Positions 1 to 7,616 of a stretch of DNA of 38,367 bases are shown in pieces (positions within the stretch are counted from its first letter, which is position 1; every line of letters starts with the position of its first letter). The notes below the pieces were generated by a model. That model did no database searches and had not been told where the DNA came from. It saw nothing but the letters and a program-made list of their open reading frames with translations. The translations under genes and the position numbers were made by a program. The stretch lies in assembly GCA_028716085.1 (NCBI GenBank), contig JAQUQM010000007.1, positions 1-38,367 of the forward strand. Reading direction: 5' to 3'. Source of the DNA: Dehalococcoidia bacterium (GTDB taxonomy: Bacteria > Chloroflexota > Dehalococcoidia > GIF9 > UBA5629).

Positions 1-324
1 ACGACAGGCATCGATGCCGATGAATTATCACTATACGCTATCGATGCCGGCGCCACAGATGTTAAGGTGGAAAAGGGATTGCTTGAAATATACACCGATC
101 CACATGATTTTGAAATCGTGAAACAGGCCATTGAAAAACGCAAGAAGCCCATATCTGCAGAAGTCTCCATGATTCCTAATAATACCGTTACACTGGCTGA
201 GAAAGAGGCCTTATCCACGGTGAAGCTATTGGAAAAACTGGAAGAGCTTGATGACGTGCAGCGTGTATTTTCCAACTTGGATTATAGTGACGCCCTCATC
301 GAAAAGCTGAAAGCTGAGGCTTGA
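1..324 (+). CDS. yebC: YebC/TACO1 family protein, C-terminal part (gene cut by window start)
   Basis: The frame is open from base 1 to the TGA at 322-324, so this is the 3' end of a longer gene; the GTG at 67 is internal. The translation begins in the conserved YebC middle region (a run like AIDAGATDV) and continues through an SAEVSMIPNN-like stretch to the family's hallmark LDDVQRVFSNLD near the end. YebC/TACO1 proteins are cytoplasmic factors known as DNA-binding regulators and, in bacteria and mitochondria, as translation factors that help ribosomes through proline-rich stretches. The position just upstream of ruvC-ruvA is the classical yebC-ruv arrangement, here interrupted by a lipoprotein gene. 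Identification is firm; about the first 60 percent of the protein is missing. Confidence 0.95.
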   Translation, partial: TTGIDADELSLYAIDAGATDVKVEKGLLEIYTDPHDFEIVKQAIEKRKKPISAEVSMIPNNTVTLAEKEALSTVKLLEKLEELDDVQRVFSNLDYSDALIEKLKAEA

Positions 325-419
325 AGTTAAACCGGAATTCCAAATTTTCGTGCCTTAAGCATATTTAGAATTTGACGTAGTTACCTGTAAAACCTATTGA
401 TTTTGAGAAAAATAGTGAG

Positions 420-1208
420 ATGAAAAACATAAGTTCATTAATTACAATTATCTTTGTCTCGCTCGTATCGATCTTAATATCGTCATGTATGCAAACGGTT
501 GGTTCTACAGGCCTGCCTTCAATAACTTTATTCACGGCTGTTCCAGTATCTATCAGTGCAGGTGATCAGGTTGTCCTGAGCTGGAGTGTTTCAGGAGCGA
601 CAGCAGTCACTATAGACCAGGGGGTGGGGGCCGTTGCTACAACTGGTGATAGAACTGTGATGCCTGCAATGACTACGACATATACACTGACGGCAGTCAA
701 TGCAGCTGGGGCCAATTCCGCAAAAGTAACCGTGACGGTGGCGGGTACATCAGCCGCCGACATTATTCCGCCCCCGGGACCGCCATACATCCAGTATTTT
801 ACGGTTACGCCTGAAAGTATTGCACCAGGGGGAACTGCTGTTTTATCCTGGAGTGTTCTGGGTGCTTTGTCTGTTACGGTTGACAATGGTATCGGCAGTG
901 TTACTTCGGTGAATACCAGGTCTGTTTCGCCTGGCTCTACTACCACTTACACGCTGAGTGCCAACAATCCGGCTGGCACTTCTCTGGGTTATGCAGTATT
1001 GACGATTGCTTCTCCAGTATCGCCACCTGCTAACGGATCTTCCGTCGAAAAAAAATGGATAGGCAGCACATATACTCGTGAATATCATTATCTTGACTGT
1101 AGCATAGCCCGGAAGATCCCGTTCCCATCCAAAATATGGTTCGACACTGTTGCTCAGGCGCAAGCAGAAGGATACCACGCCTGTCCTGTCTGTAAACCGC
1201 CGCAGTAA
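420..1208 (+). CDS. Lipoprotein with two Ig-like repeats and an Ada-like zinc-binding C-terminus
   Basis: A 262-residue secreted protein of unknown function. Residues 1-22 form a hydrophobic signal peptide ending in LISSC, so Cys23 is the likely lipidated residue. Two homologous beta-sandwich repeats follow (about 33-108 and 122-197). Both have the pattern F-x-V-x-P-x-S-I then V-L-S-W-S-V, a T-V-D turn, and T-T-T-Y-T-L near the end, as in bacterial Ig-like surface domains. The C-terminus (about 212-262) resembles the zinc-binding module of Ada-type and nuclease-associated proteins: His223, Cys227, then a WFD motif and Cys255-x2-Cys258. It lies between yebC and ruvC in the same direction, with 14 bases to ruvC. 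The ribosome site is weak. Surface location is well supported; role unknown. Confidence 0.8.
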   Translation: MKNISSLITIIFVSLVSILISSCMQTVGSTGLPSITLFTAVPVSISAGDQVVLSWSVSGATAVTIDQGVGAVATTGDRTVMPAMTTTYTLTAVNAAGANSAKVTVTVAGTSAADIIPPPGPPYIQYFTVTPESIAPGGTAVLSWSVLGALSVTVDNGIGSVTSVNTRSVSPGSTTTYTLSANNPAGTSLGYAVLTIASPVSPPANGSSVEKKWIGSTYTREYHYLDCSIARKIPFPSKIWFDTVAQAQAEGYHACPVCKPPQ

Positions 1209-1222
1209 AGCAGGAATAAAGA

Positions 1223-1723
1223 GTGCGCATATTAGGCATTGATCCCGGTACTTTAAATATGGGATATGGGATTGTGGAAGAAGATGCAGGTAATTGTATT
1301 TCCATGGTCTGTTGTGGGGTGATTTCTGTCCCGCAGAAGACCCCCATCGAACAAAGGCTTTGTTTGCTGCACGAAAAACTCGCCGGCATAATTGCGGAGT
1401 TCAATCCCGAAGAAGCTGCCCTGGAAGAACCCTTTATTGCCGGTAATGCGCGGTCTGCATTGGCTATCGGACGGGCGCAGGCAGTAGCCATACTTGCAGC
1501 AACCCAGGCCAGGCTACCAGTGTATCGCTATATGCCGACACAAGTTAAGCAGATGGTGACGAATTACGGCAGGAGCAGCAAAGATCAGGTGCAGCAGGTA
1601 GTGAAACTTCAGCTTGGCATCTCCAGCCTGCCGGAGGCCAGCGATGCGGCTGATGCGCTGGCTGTTGCTATCTGTCACCTGAACCAGAGGCATCTCAACC
1701 AGATTTTATCCAGAGGATATTGA
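1223..1723 (+). CDS. ruvC: Crossover junction endodeoxyribonuclease RuvC
   Basis: Holliday-junction resolvase of 166 residues, the usual family length. It works as a dimer with RuvAB to cut four-way junctions during recombinational repair. The RNase H-like active site is intact: Asp7 in the opening RILGIDPGT strand, Glu68 in ALEEPF, and Asp141 and Asp144 in the SDAADALAVA helix. The start is a GTG at 1223; the conserved N-terminus begins immediately there, leaving no room for a longer protein. The stop is three bases before ruvA, so the two are co-translated. Identification is secure. Confidence 0.97.
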   Translation: MRILGIDPGTLNMGYGIVEEDAGNCISMVCCGVISVPQKTPIEQRLCLLHEKLAGIIAEFNPEEAALEEPFIAGNARSALAIGRAQAVAILAATQARLPVYRYMPTQVKQMVTNYGRSSKDQVQQVVKLQLGISSLPEASDAADALAVAICHLNQRHLNQILSRGY

Positions 1724-1726
1724 AAT

Positions 1727-2311
1727 ATGATAGCAGCAGTGGAAGGCAACCTTATCAGTAAAGGGATCAATTTTGTTATCGTAAAGGCAGGGCCGTTGAA
1801 TCTGATGGTCAATGTGCCGGGATCGACTATAAGCAAATTGGGACACACAGGAAGCGCTGTGATGTTGCATACGCATCTCTATGTCAGAGAAGACAATATT
1901 TCCCTCTATGGTTTTTCATCGCCACAGGAACTTGTGCTTTTTGAGCAACTTATCACGGTTTCAGGCATCGGCCCTAAAGTTGCACTATCCCTGCTGACGA
2001 CATTAAATGCCGAACAGATAACATCTGCCATTATGAGCGGCAACACGGAGTTGCTCAGCCAGGTACCGGGAATCGGCAAGAAGACGGCAGGGCGTATAAT
2101 ACTGGAGTTAAAAGGCAAGTTGGAAAAAGGTTGGGAAGGGGAGATTATTCCTGCCATAAGCCAGACGGACAGCGATGCCGTGACTGCATTAACTTCATTG
2201 GGCTATTCCGTCAGGGAAGCCACCCAGGCTCTCAGCAACATCCAACACACAGATGGTATGTTGCTTGAGGAGAGGGTCAGGATGGCACTACAGCAGTTGG
2301 CTAAGAGATAG
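1727..2311 (+). CDS. ruvA: Holliday junction branch migration protein RuvA
   Basis: A 194-residue RuvA, which tetramerises around Holliday junctions and loads the RuvB motor. The N-terminal OB domain (about 1-64) is followed by two helix-hairpin-helix motifs, seen as VSGIGPKVAL (about 78-87) and VPGIGKKTAGRI (about 113-124). A small C-terminal domain (about 147-194), which contacts RuvB, follows an acidic/flexible linker. It is four bases downstream of ruvC. The usual third partner, ruvB, is not next: uvrB follows after an AT-rich repeat, and no ruvB is seen in the window, so it must lie elsewhere in the genome. Confidence 0.97.
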   Translation: MIAAVEGNLISKGINFVIVKAGPLNLMVNVPGSTISKLGHTGSAVMLHTHLYVREDNISLYGFSSPQELVLFEQLITVSGIGPKVALSLLTTLNAEQITSAIMSGNTELLSQVPGIGKKTAGRIILELKGKLEKGWEGEIIPAISQTDSDAVTALTSLGYSVREATQALSNIQHTDGMLLEERVRMALQQLAKR

Positions 2312-2339
2312 AGCATAAAGCGCCATCCCGGGAATTAAT

Positions 2340-2583
2340 TAAAAAAGTTATAAACACTAGATTCCGAGTGCAAAATAAATTCCAATATTAAAGATCCAAG
2401 GTCCAAACAAATTCCTAAAATAAAATTCTAAACACTAAACTCTAAGTCCTAAACAATTTCAAAACCCAAATCTCAAAACCTTTTGAGCTTTGAAATTTGA
2501 GTTTGTTTAGCGTTTAGAATTTGGAGCTTAGAATTTAAATAATTGTTTAGAATTTGGTTCTTGGAGCTTGGAGTTTATAATAT
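2340..2583. repeat. AT-rich imperfect inverted repeat of degenerate short words
   Basis: The intergenic stretch between ruvA and uvrB is built from recurring words such as ATTCTAAAC, CCTAAAC and CCAAATC on the left and their complements (GTTTAGAATTTGG, GAGTTTG) on the right. The exact centre is CTCAAAA (2472-2478), CC, TTTTGAG (2481-2487), and the arms extend imperfectly for roughly 100 bases on each side. The composition is very unlike the flanking coding DNA. It could fold into a long cruciform or RNA hairpin. No transposase or target-site duplication was recognised. Confidence 0.75.
2553..2581 (+). promoter_or_regulatory. Candidate promoter for a leaderless uvrB transcript
   Basis: A perfect TATAAT lies at 2576-2581, only seven bases before the uvrB ATG at 2589. 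A weak -35-like TTTGGT is at 2553-2558 with 17-base spacing. No Shine-Dalgarno sequence is visible before the ATG. Together this suggests transcription starting at or next to the start codon. The promoter falls inside the right arm of the AT-rich repeat, where TATAAT-like words also arise by chance. Confidence 0.4.
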
Positions 2584-2588
2584 AAGCT

Positions 2589-4583
2589 ATGCCTGATTTT
2601 GAGATAGTCGCTGATTTTGCCATGACCGGTGACCAGCCGCAGGCCGTGGACCAGCTTGTGCGTGGAATTGAGGATGGATATAAAAAGCAGACGTTGCTGG
2701 GAGTGACTGGTAGCGGCAAGACTTTCACCATGGCCAATGTTATCCAGAGGTTACAGCGGCCTACCCTGGTTATGTGCCACAATAAGACGCTGGCAGCGCA
2801 ACTAGCGACCGAGTTCAAGGAATTCTTTCCGGGGAACTCCGTGGAGTTTTTTGTCAGCTATTATGATTATTACCAGCCCGAAGCTTATATTCCCAAAACC
2901 GATACTTATATCGAAAAAGACACGGATATTAATGAGGAAATCGATAAGTTAAGACATGCTGCTACCAGGGCGCTTTTTACCAGGCGTGATGTGCTGATAG
3001 TAGCTTCGGTTTCGTGCATTTATTCTTTGGGTGAACCTGAGGAGTATCTGAGCTTCGTCGTCACAGTTAAAAAAGGTGAGAAGGTAACGCGTGATAAAGT
3101 TGCCCGGCGCCTGGTGGATATGCAGTACGAAAGAAACGATTTCGATTTCCAGCGGGGGCGTTTTCGTATCAGGGGAGATACACTGGAGATCCTGCCTTCA
3201 TACGAGGAAATCGCGCTTCGCATCGAATTCTGGGGCGATGTAATAGAGAGAATTGTAGAAGTTGACAGCCTGACGGGTGAAATGCTGGCTGAGAAAGAGA
3301 GTGTCGATATCTACCCGGCCAAACACTTTGTGACATCGCAGGCCAAGCTGATGCTCGCTATAGAGGACATTAAAAAGGAGATGGCGCAGAGGGTCAGTGA
3401 GTTCAATAGCCAGGGGAAGCTGCTGGAGGCAGCCAGACTGGAAACGCGTACCAACTATGATATAGAAATGCTAACTGAAATGGGATACTGCAGCGGCGTG
3501 GAAAACTACTCGCGGCATCTGCAGCGCCGCGCGGCCGGCAGCCCTCCCTGGACTCTGATCAACTACTTCCCTGAAGATTTCCTGCTTTTTATCGATGAAT
3601 CACATATGACGCTTCCGCAGATACGGGGTATGCACGGCGGAGATATGAGTAGGAAAAAGACGTTGATAGACTATGGCTTCCGCCTGCCTTCTGCACTGGA
3701 CAACCGTCCACTGGAATTCAGTGAATTTGAGAAGCTGATCAACCAGGCCATCTTCGTATCTGCCACTCCAGGCCCCTATGAATATAAAAACAGCCAGCAG
3801 ATAGTAGAGCAACTGGTCAGGCCCACAGGATTGCTGGAGCCCACCATAGAAGTTAAGCAGACGAAGGGACAGATTGATGATCTGATCCATGAGATCAAGG
3901 TCAGGGTGGGAAAAGGAGAACGGTGTCTGGTGACCACTTTAACCAAGAAAATGGCGGAAGAGCTCGCAGATTACCTGCGTGAGATGAATATCAAGACACA
4001 CTATCTGCATTCGGAAGTCGATACGCTGGAGCGGGTTGAGATTTTGCGCGATTTAAGGCTCGGAGTTTACGATGTCGTAGTTGGAATCAACCTGCTGCGT
4101 GAGGGACTCGATCTGCCCGAGGTCAGCCTGGTGGCTATACTCGATGCCGATAAGGAAGGTTACTTGCGATCAAAAGATGCGTTGATTCAGACTATGGGAA
4201 GAGCAGCAAGGCACGTTGAAGGGCATGTGATCCTCTATGCCGACAAGATGACGGATTCCATGAAGAACGCCATTGATGAGACCTACCGCAGGCGTAAGAT
4301 TCAGGAGGCTTTTAACAGGGAGAAGGGGATAACACCGCAGGGTATTAAAAAGGCTGTCAAAGATATTACCGAGCGGGTTAAAGTAGTTGCTGAAGAAAGA
4401 GCCAAGTATGAGGCGGCACCTGTTCCGCCTGAGGAGATCGCCAGGCTCATCAAAGACCTGGAATCTCAGATGAAGAAGGCGGCCAAAAACCTGGAGTTCG
4501 AAAAAGCTGCTTTATTGCGTGACCGGATTGTTGAATTGAGAAAAGATGAAGAACTACTGTCGCCCTTCAGGAAGAGGAAGTAA
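2589..4583 (+). CDS. uvrB: UvrABC system protein B (excision nuclease helicase subunit)
   Basis: A full-length UvrB of 664 residues, the damage-verification subunit of nucleotide excision repair that receives lesions from UvrA and recruits UvrC. Visible landmarks are the Walker A GVTGSGKT at residues 38-45, the aromatic beta-hairpin region with [15 protein letters not shown] (about 92-106) that clamps DNA, the helicase motif II IDESH (about 336-340), the helicase motifs DLPEVSL and QTMGRAARH in the second RecA-like lobe, and a C-terminal UVR coiled-coil motif (about 620-655) for UvrC contact. The start has no Shine-Dalgarno sequence; the TATAAT seven bases upstream hints at a leaderless message. 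No uvrA or uvrC is nearby. Confidence 0.98.
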   Translation: MPDFEIVADFAMTGDQPQAVDQLVRGIEDGYKKQTLLGVTGSGKTFTMANVIQRLQRPTLVMCHNKTLAAQLATEFKEFFPGNSVEFFVSYYDYYQPEAYIPKTDTYIEKDTDINEEIDKLRHAATRALFTRRDVLIVASVSCIYSLGEPEEYLSFVVTVKKGEKVTRDKVARRLVDMQYERNDFDFQRGRFRIRGDTLEILPSYEEIALRIEFWGDVIERIVEVDSLTGEMLAEKESVDIYPAKHFVTSQAKLMLAIEDIKKEMAQRVSEFNSQGKLLEAARLETRTNYDIEMLTEMGYCSGVENYSRHLQRRAAGSPPWTLINYFPEDFLLFIDESHMTLPQIRGMHGGDMSRKKTLIDYGFRLPSALDNRPLEFSEFEKLINQAIFVSATPGPYEYKNSQQIVEQLVRPTGLLEPTIEVKQTKGQIDDLIHEIKVRVGKGERCLVTTLTKKMAEELADYLREMNIKTHYLHSEVDTLERVEILRDLRLGVYDVVVGINLLREGLDLPEVSLVAILDADKEGYLRSKDALIQTMGRAARHVEGHVILYADKMTDSMKNAIDETYRRRKIQEAFNREKGITPQGIKKAVKDITERVKVVAEERAKYEAAPVPPEEIARLIKDLESQMKKAAKNLEFEKAALLRDRIVELRKDEELLSPFRKRK

Positions 4584-4615
4584 ATTTTAATGCTAATATT
4601 TCAGGAGGTAATGGA

Positions 4616-4945
4616 ATGGACAAGACATGGAAGCCAATGACTGCAGGTATTCTCGACATCATTGCCGGTGTGATGGGAATTATCGCATCCTTTATATTAA
4701 TACTTATCGGAAGCATATGTGGGATTATTCCTGATGTGCCGCAATGGATAATAGCTGTGCTTATCTGCATAGGCATCCCCATAGGCCTGGCCGGAATATT
4801 GGCTGTGGTCGGGGGCATTTATGCCCTCAAGCGAAAAAACTGGCCACTTGCTTTGACCGGAGCTATTGCAGCCCTTTTCTGTTCAAGGCTGCTTGGAGTA
4901 CTCTCGATCATCTTCACTGCTATGGGCAAGAATGAATTCAGCTAG
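4616..4945 (+). CDS. Small four-helix membrane protein (DUF4064-like)
   Basis: A 109-residue hydrophobic protein with about four membrane segments (roughly 8-35, 45-69, 76-92 and 93-105) and little else. The start is fixed by a strong AGGAGGT at 4603-4609 seven bases before the ATG. The N-terminus (KTWKPMTAGILDIIAGVMGI) and the GIYALKRKNWPLALTGAIAAL segment resemble the DUF4064-type small membrane proteins common in Chloroflexota; this is a resemblance by eye, not a search result. It follows uvrB by 32 bases, and its stop codon abuts the stop of the convergent M24-fold gene with no gap. Function unknown. Confidence 0.8.
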   Translation: MDKTWKPMTAGILDIIAGVMGIIASFILILIGSICGIIPDVPQWIIAVLICIGIPIGLAGILAVVGGIYALKRKNWPLALTGAIAALFCSRLLGVLSIIFTAMGKNEFS

Positions 4946-6172
4946 TCAAACCACATCTATGCTCAAGGGGAACTTGGACATAGCCTCGCAGCCGTTGGCT
5001 GTAATCAAGATCGGATTCTCATAGCGGAAGCCTATATTTTCCTCGGGGCAGGCATACTGGACGGCGCAGATGAGCATTTCGTTTTTTCTGTAAATATGGT
5101 CAGGATTGGTCCAGTATTGGAAAGGCCCATCGTTCAGGCCGATGCGCCACTCATCACCCATCAGGCCTATGCCGTGCTCAAAACCCGGAACCATATAGTC
5201 CTGAAAACCTCTTTCCTCCGTAAAAGCGAGCATTTGGTCGGCGAGCTTTGTCGGAGATATACCCGGTTTGTAAGTTTTGAGGCACAGCTTGATAAGGTCG
5301 ACAAAGTTTTTAGCGTGCCAGAGCTGCCGCCTGGTTGCTTTGCCCAAAAAGTAGTTGTGAGAGTGGTCACCCAGCCCCAGCCTGAACATAGCGTGCAGGT
5401 CTACCATCAAGGGCTCTCCTGTTTTCAATTTCCTTCTGCTCGCGGGAGTGCAGGCGCCTGCGGCCAGTCCTGTTCTGTATCCTGAAGCTATCTCATTGCC
5501 GCCTGTGAAAGACCATTCCCACTCGCTCCCGGCTTTTCTCATAGCATGGGCTGCCAGGCCTCCAATCTCGGTCTCGGTCATGCCCCGGTATCCGCCGTCC
5601 TTGATGGCGTCCAATACGGCCCGGTGCCCTATATCTACAATACGGGAGGCTTCTTTAAAGCGGTTGATTGTGCCCTGGTCCTTTATCATGGAAAGCTCAT
5701 CAATAATGTCATGGGCATTCTTGAAGCTGGCTTTGGGCATGGCCGCTTTAAGCATGACAAACTCAAAAAGCGTAAGATGCCCCTCAGGCAGATATGTCCC
5801 CATGCCGGTCTCCATGCCGATCACACCCTTGCCGGCTTTCAGATAAGGCTTGATCAGGCCGGCCAGGAGTGAAACCTGATCCTGGCCTCCCATCGGCCCG
5901 TAACCCAGGATGTGGTCCTGGTCCAGCCAGGAGTCATCGGCTACGCGGGCGGCGTCAATCACGAAAGTGATTGCCGTGGGCAATCCTTCGGGTGGTATTA
6001 CAATGTAAGACCGCCATGGGCAAAAGGCGTCAAGCGTCCAGGACATTGTTCGTAAACGGGAACCCAGGTATACGTCGATTCCATGTTGTGCCATTGCCTT
6101 CTGAATGGCTTTGATTCTTTTAGGAAAGTCTATGAAATAGGGATTGTCTTTGGTCAGCTTCTTTTCCGTCAT
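4946..6172 (-). CDS. M24 (creatinase/aminopeptidase P-fold) family protein
   Basis: A 408-residue 'pita-bread' fold protein with a creatinase-like N-terminal domain (about 1-150) and a C-terminal M24 catalytic-fold domain. The start is the ATG at 6172, preceded by GGAGAG with seven-base spacing. A longer frame reaching 6217 would overlap the upstream gene without a ribosome site. Of the five usual metal ligands, Asp in LMVDLHA, Asp in LGDHSH, His in FEHGIGL and the last Glu in GFRYENP are visible. The first Glu (normally in a xEPG motif) is replaced by V/Q in CAVQYACP. It may therefore be a non-peptidase member, as known for creatinase and DddP-type lyases. It is third in a minus-strand cluster with SCP2 and a crotonase-fold protein, suggesting lipid or acyl-CoA metabolism. 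Confidence 0.85.
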   Translation of the reverse strand: MTEKKLTKDNPYFIDFPKRIKAIQKAMAQHGIDVYLGSRLRTMSWTLDAFCPWRSYIVIPPEGLPTAITFVIDAARVADDSWLDQDHILGYGPMGGQDQVSLLAGLIKPYLKAGKGVIGMETGMGTYLPEGHLTLFEFVMLKAAMPKASFKNAHDIIDELSMIKDQGTINRFKEASRIVDIGHRAVLDAIKDGGYRGMTETEIGGLAAHAMRKAGSEWEWSFTGGNEIASGYRTGLAAGACTPASRRKLKTGEPLMVDLHAMFRLGLGDHSHNYFLGKATRRQLWHAKNFVDLIKLCLKTYKPGISPTKLADQMLAFTEERGFQDYMVPGFEHGIGLMGDEWRIGLNDGPFQYWTNPDHIYRKNEMLICAVQYACPEENIGFRYENPILITANGCEAMSKFPLSIDVV

Positions 6173-6191
6173 TTCAACACTCTCCGCTTGT

Positions 6192-6596
6192 CTAATATTC
6201 CGTTGGCACAGTAGCAATTATCTCGTTGAGCCGGTCAACGGTGGGTGATAGAGTCAGGGCCTTGACCAGGTTTCCTTTGAGGCTCATTTTACCTGACATT
6301 AAGGCAGACCGCGCCTTAAGCTCCGCACGTGAAATTTTAGCAAAGAGGTCGTAATCCGCGGTTATGGAAAATTCTGCTTTGGGCAAGGTGCCTTCCACTA
6401 TTGAAACGGTCTCAACCACACCATCGGAAAGCTTATAAAAAACAGCCCTCGTTTTACCATCGGGGCAATTGGTGTAGATGGTCGACATGGAAGAAGTGAT
6501 ATGCTTCATTTTTTCAGGGGTGAGTTTGGCTTTGCAGCGTTTTTCAACCTCGGCCGCCCATTCCTTGCTCAGGTACTTAAATTTCTTTGTGCTCAT
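6192..6596 (-). CDS. SCP2 sterol-binding domain protein
   Basis: A 134-residue cytoplasmic protein consisting of a single SCP2-type lipid-binding domain. The diagnostic C-terminal part reads FSITADYDLFAKISRAEL, then SALMSGKMSLKGNLVKALTL, matching the family pattern in which a D-x-D/D-Y strand is followed by a 'G-x-L-x-x-x-G-(D/N)-x-x-x-A' helix. SCP2 proteins bind long-chain fatty acyl-CoA or sterol-like lipids in a hydrophobic tunnel. The start at 6596 has GAGGAGG upstream. It lies between the crotonase-fold gene and the M24-fold gene, 19 bases before the latter, in a likely operon. The natural ligand cannot be told from sequence. Confidence 0.9.
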   Translation of the reverse strand: MSTKKFKYLSKEWAAEVEKRCKAKLTPEKMKHITSSMSTIYTNCPDGKTRAVFYKLSDGVVETVSIVEGTLPKAEFSITADYDLFAKISRAELKARSALMSGKMSLKGNLVKALTLSPTVDRLNEIIATVPTEY

Positions 6597-6650
6597 TGCA
6601 TCCTCCTCATCATTAGTTCTTGAGCAGTTCGATAACCTGGCTGTTAAAAC

Positions 6651-7403
6651 TTATTTTTTAAATCCGCCTAATCTTTCCTCAGTATCCGTAATATCGAATT
6701 CACTACCGAATTCCAGCTCAAGGCTCTTGTCCAGGGGCATGTTCTCGTTGTTGTTGTACAGCTGTTTATACGCCATGATAGATTGCGGGCTGTTGGCTGT
6801 GATTTTCTTCACCATTGTCTGCAGGGCTTCTTCAAGCTTCTCCAGCGGGATGGCCAGATTAACCAGGCCAATGCGCTCGGCTTCCCTGCCGGATATGGCG
6901 TCGGCAGTGAACGACATCTCCTTGGCTTTGAGGAAACCCACGCGGCGAGGCAACCTGGCGCTCATGCCCCAGGTTGGTCTCAGCCCCCATTTAGCGTGAG
7001 TGTCACCTATCTTGGCTTCTTCGGCGGCAATCACCAGGTCGCATGCCAGCATGATCTCCAGGGCGCCTGTAAAGCAAAAACCATTAACCAGGGCAATGAC
7101 GGGCTTGGGCACGGACCGTATGGTGTCAACAAGCGCCCGGGCAGGGATATCCAGGATATCGCCCACCTTGCCTCTCACCAGTTTAGCATCACCCAATGAC
7201 TTAAGGTCGACACCGGCGCAAAAAGCCTTACCAGAACCAGTCAACACAATTATTTTCACGTCTTTGTCCGCAGCGGCTTCCATGACAGCCTCCTTCAGCT
7301 CTTTGAGCATGGTGGGCGAGATCGCATTCATAGCCTGGGGCCTGTTGAAAATGATTCTGCCGATTTCCTGCTCTTTCTGGTAGATTACAGATTCATAAGC
7401 CAT
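6651..7403 (-). CDS. Enoyl-CoA hydratase/isomerase (crotonase) family protein
   Basis: A 250-residue crotonase-fold enzyme acting on acyl-CoA thioesters. The start is ATG 7403 with GAGGAG seven bases upstream; the longer frame to 7511 lacks a ribosome site and adds an unconserved tail. The two oxyanion-hole segments are visible: FCAGVDLKSL (61-70) and NGFCFTGALE (107-116). Glu116 matches the first catalytic glutamate of enoyl-CoA hydratase. The position of the second (Glu164 in rat crotonase) is occupied by His136 in GDTHAKWGLRP, so plain hydration is uncertain; isomerase, hydrolase or other crotonase activities are possible. It is first in a minus-strand operon with the SCP2 and M24-fold genes. 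Confidence 0.9.
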   Translation of the reverse strand: MAYESVIYQKEQEIGRIIFNRPQAMNAISPTMLKELKEAVMEAAADKDVKIIVLTGSGKAFCAGVDLKSLGDAKLVRGKVGDILDIPARALVDTIRSVPKPVIALVNGFCFTGALEIMLACDLVIAAEEAKIGDTHAKWGLRPTWGMSARLPRRVGFLKAKEMSFTADAISGREAERIGLVNLAIPLEKLEEALQTMVKKITANSPQSIMAYKQLYNNNENMPLDKSLELEFGSEFDITDTEERLGGFKK

Positions 7404-7504
7404 TTGTTCACTCCTCACAAAATAATTATTTGCACTGCCATGCCACAACCACAGGGATGGATTCTTACGGACGATGATTAGTAATATAACACATTCTGCG
7501 ACCT

Positions 7505-7534
7505 TTGACACAGGGGTAAAAGTTAATTAATAAT
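7505..7534 (+). promoter_or_regulatory. Sigma-70-type promoter of the acyl-CoA synthetase gene
   Basis: A perfect TTGACA at 7505-7510 and AATAAT at 7529-7534 (5 of 6 to consensus) are separated by 18 bases. This predicts a start near 7541 and a leader of about 75 bases before the ATG at 7617. It lies in the 213-base intergenic region shared with the divergent crotonase-fold operon. No comparably clear promoter was found for the minus strand. Confidence 0.6.
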
Positions 7535-7616
7535 TACCATCAGTATCCCTTGGCCGGCTCACCCGTATTCAGCTCAATATCGAACCGGCAACTTATATAC
7601 TTAGCGGAGGTATGAC

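Noticed and set aside
2340-2583. CRISPR array in the ruvA-uvrB gap
   Set aside because: The repeated words are short, degenerate and arranged as an inverted repeat; there are no regular direct repeats with unique spacers.
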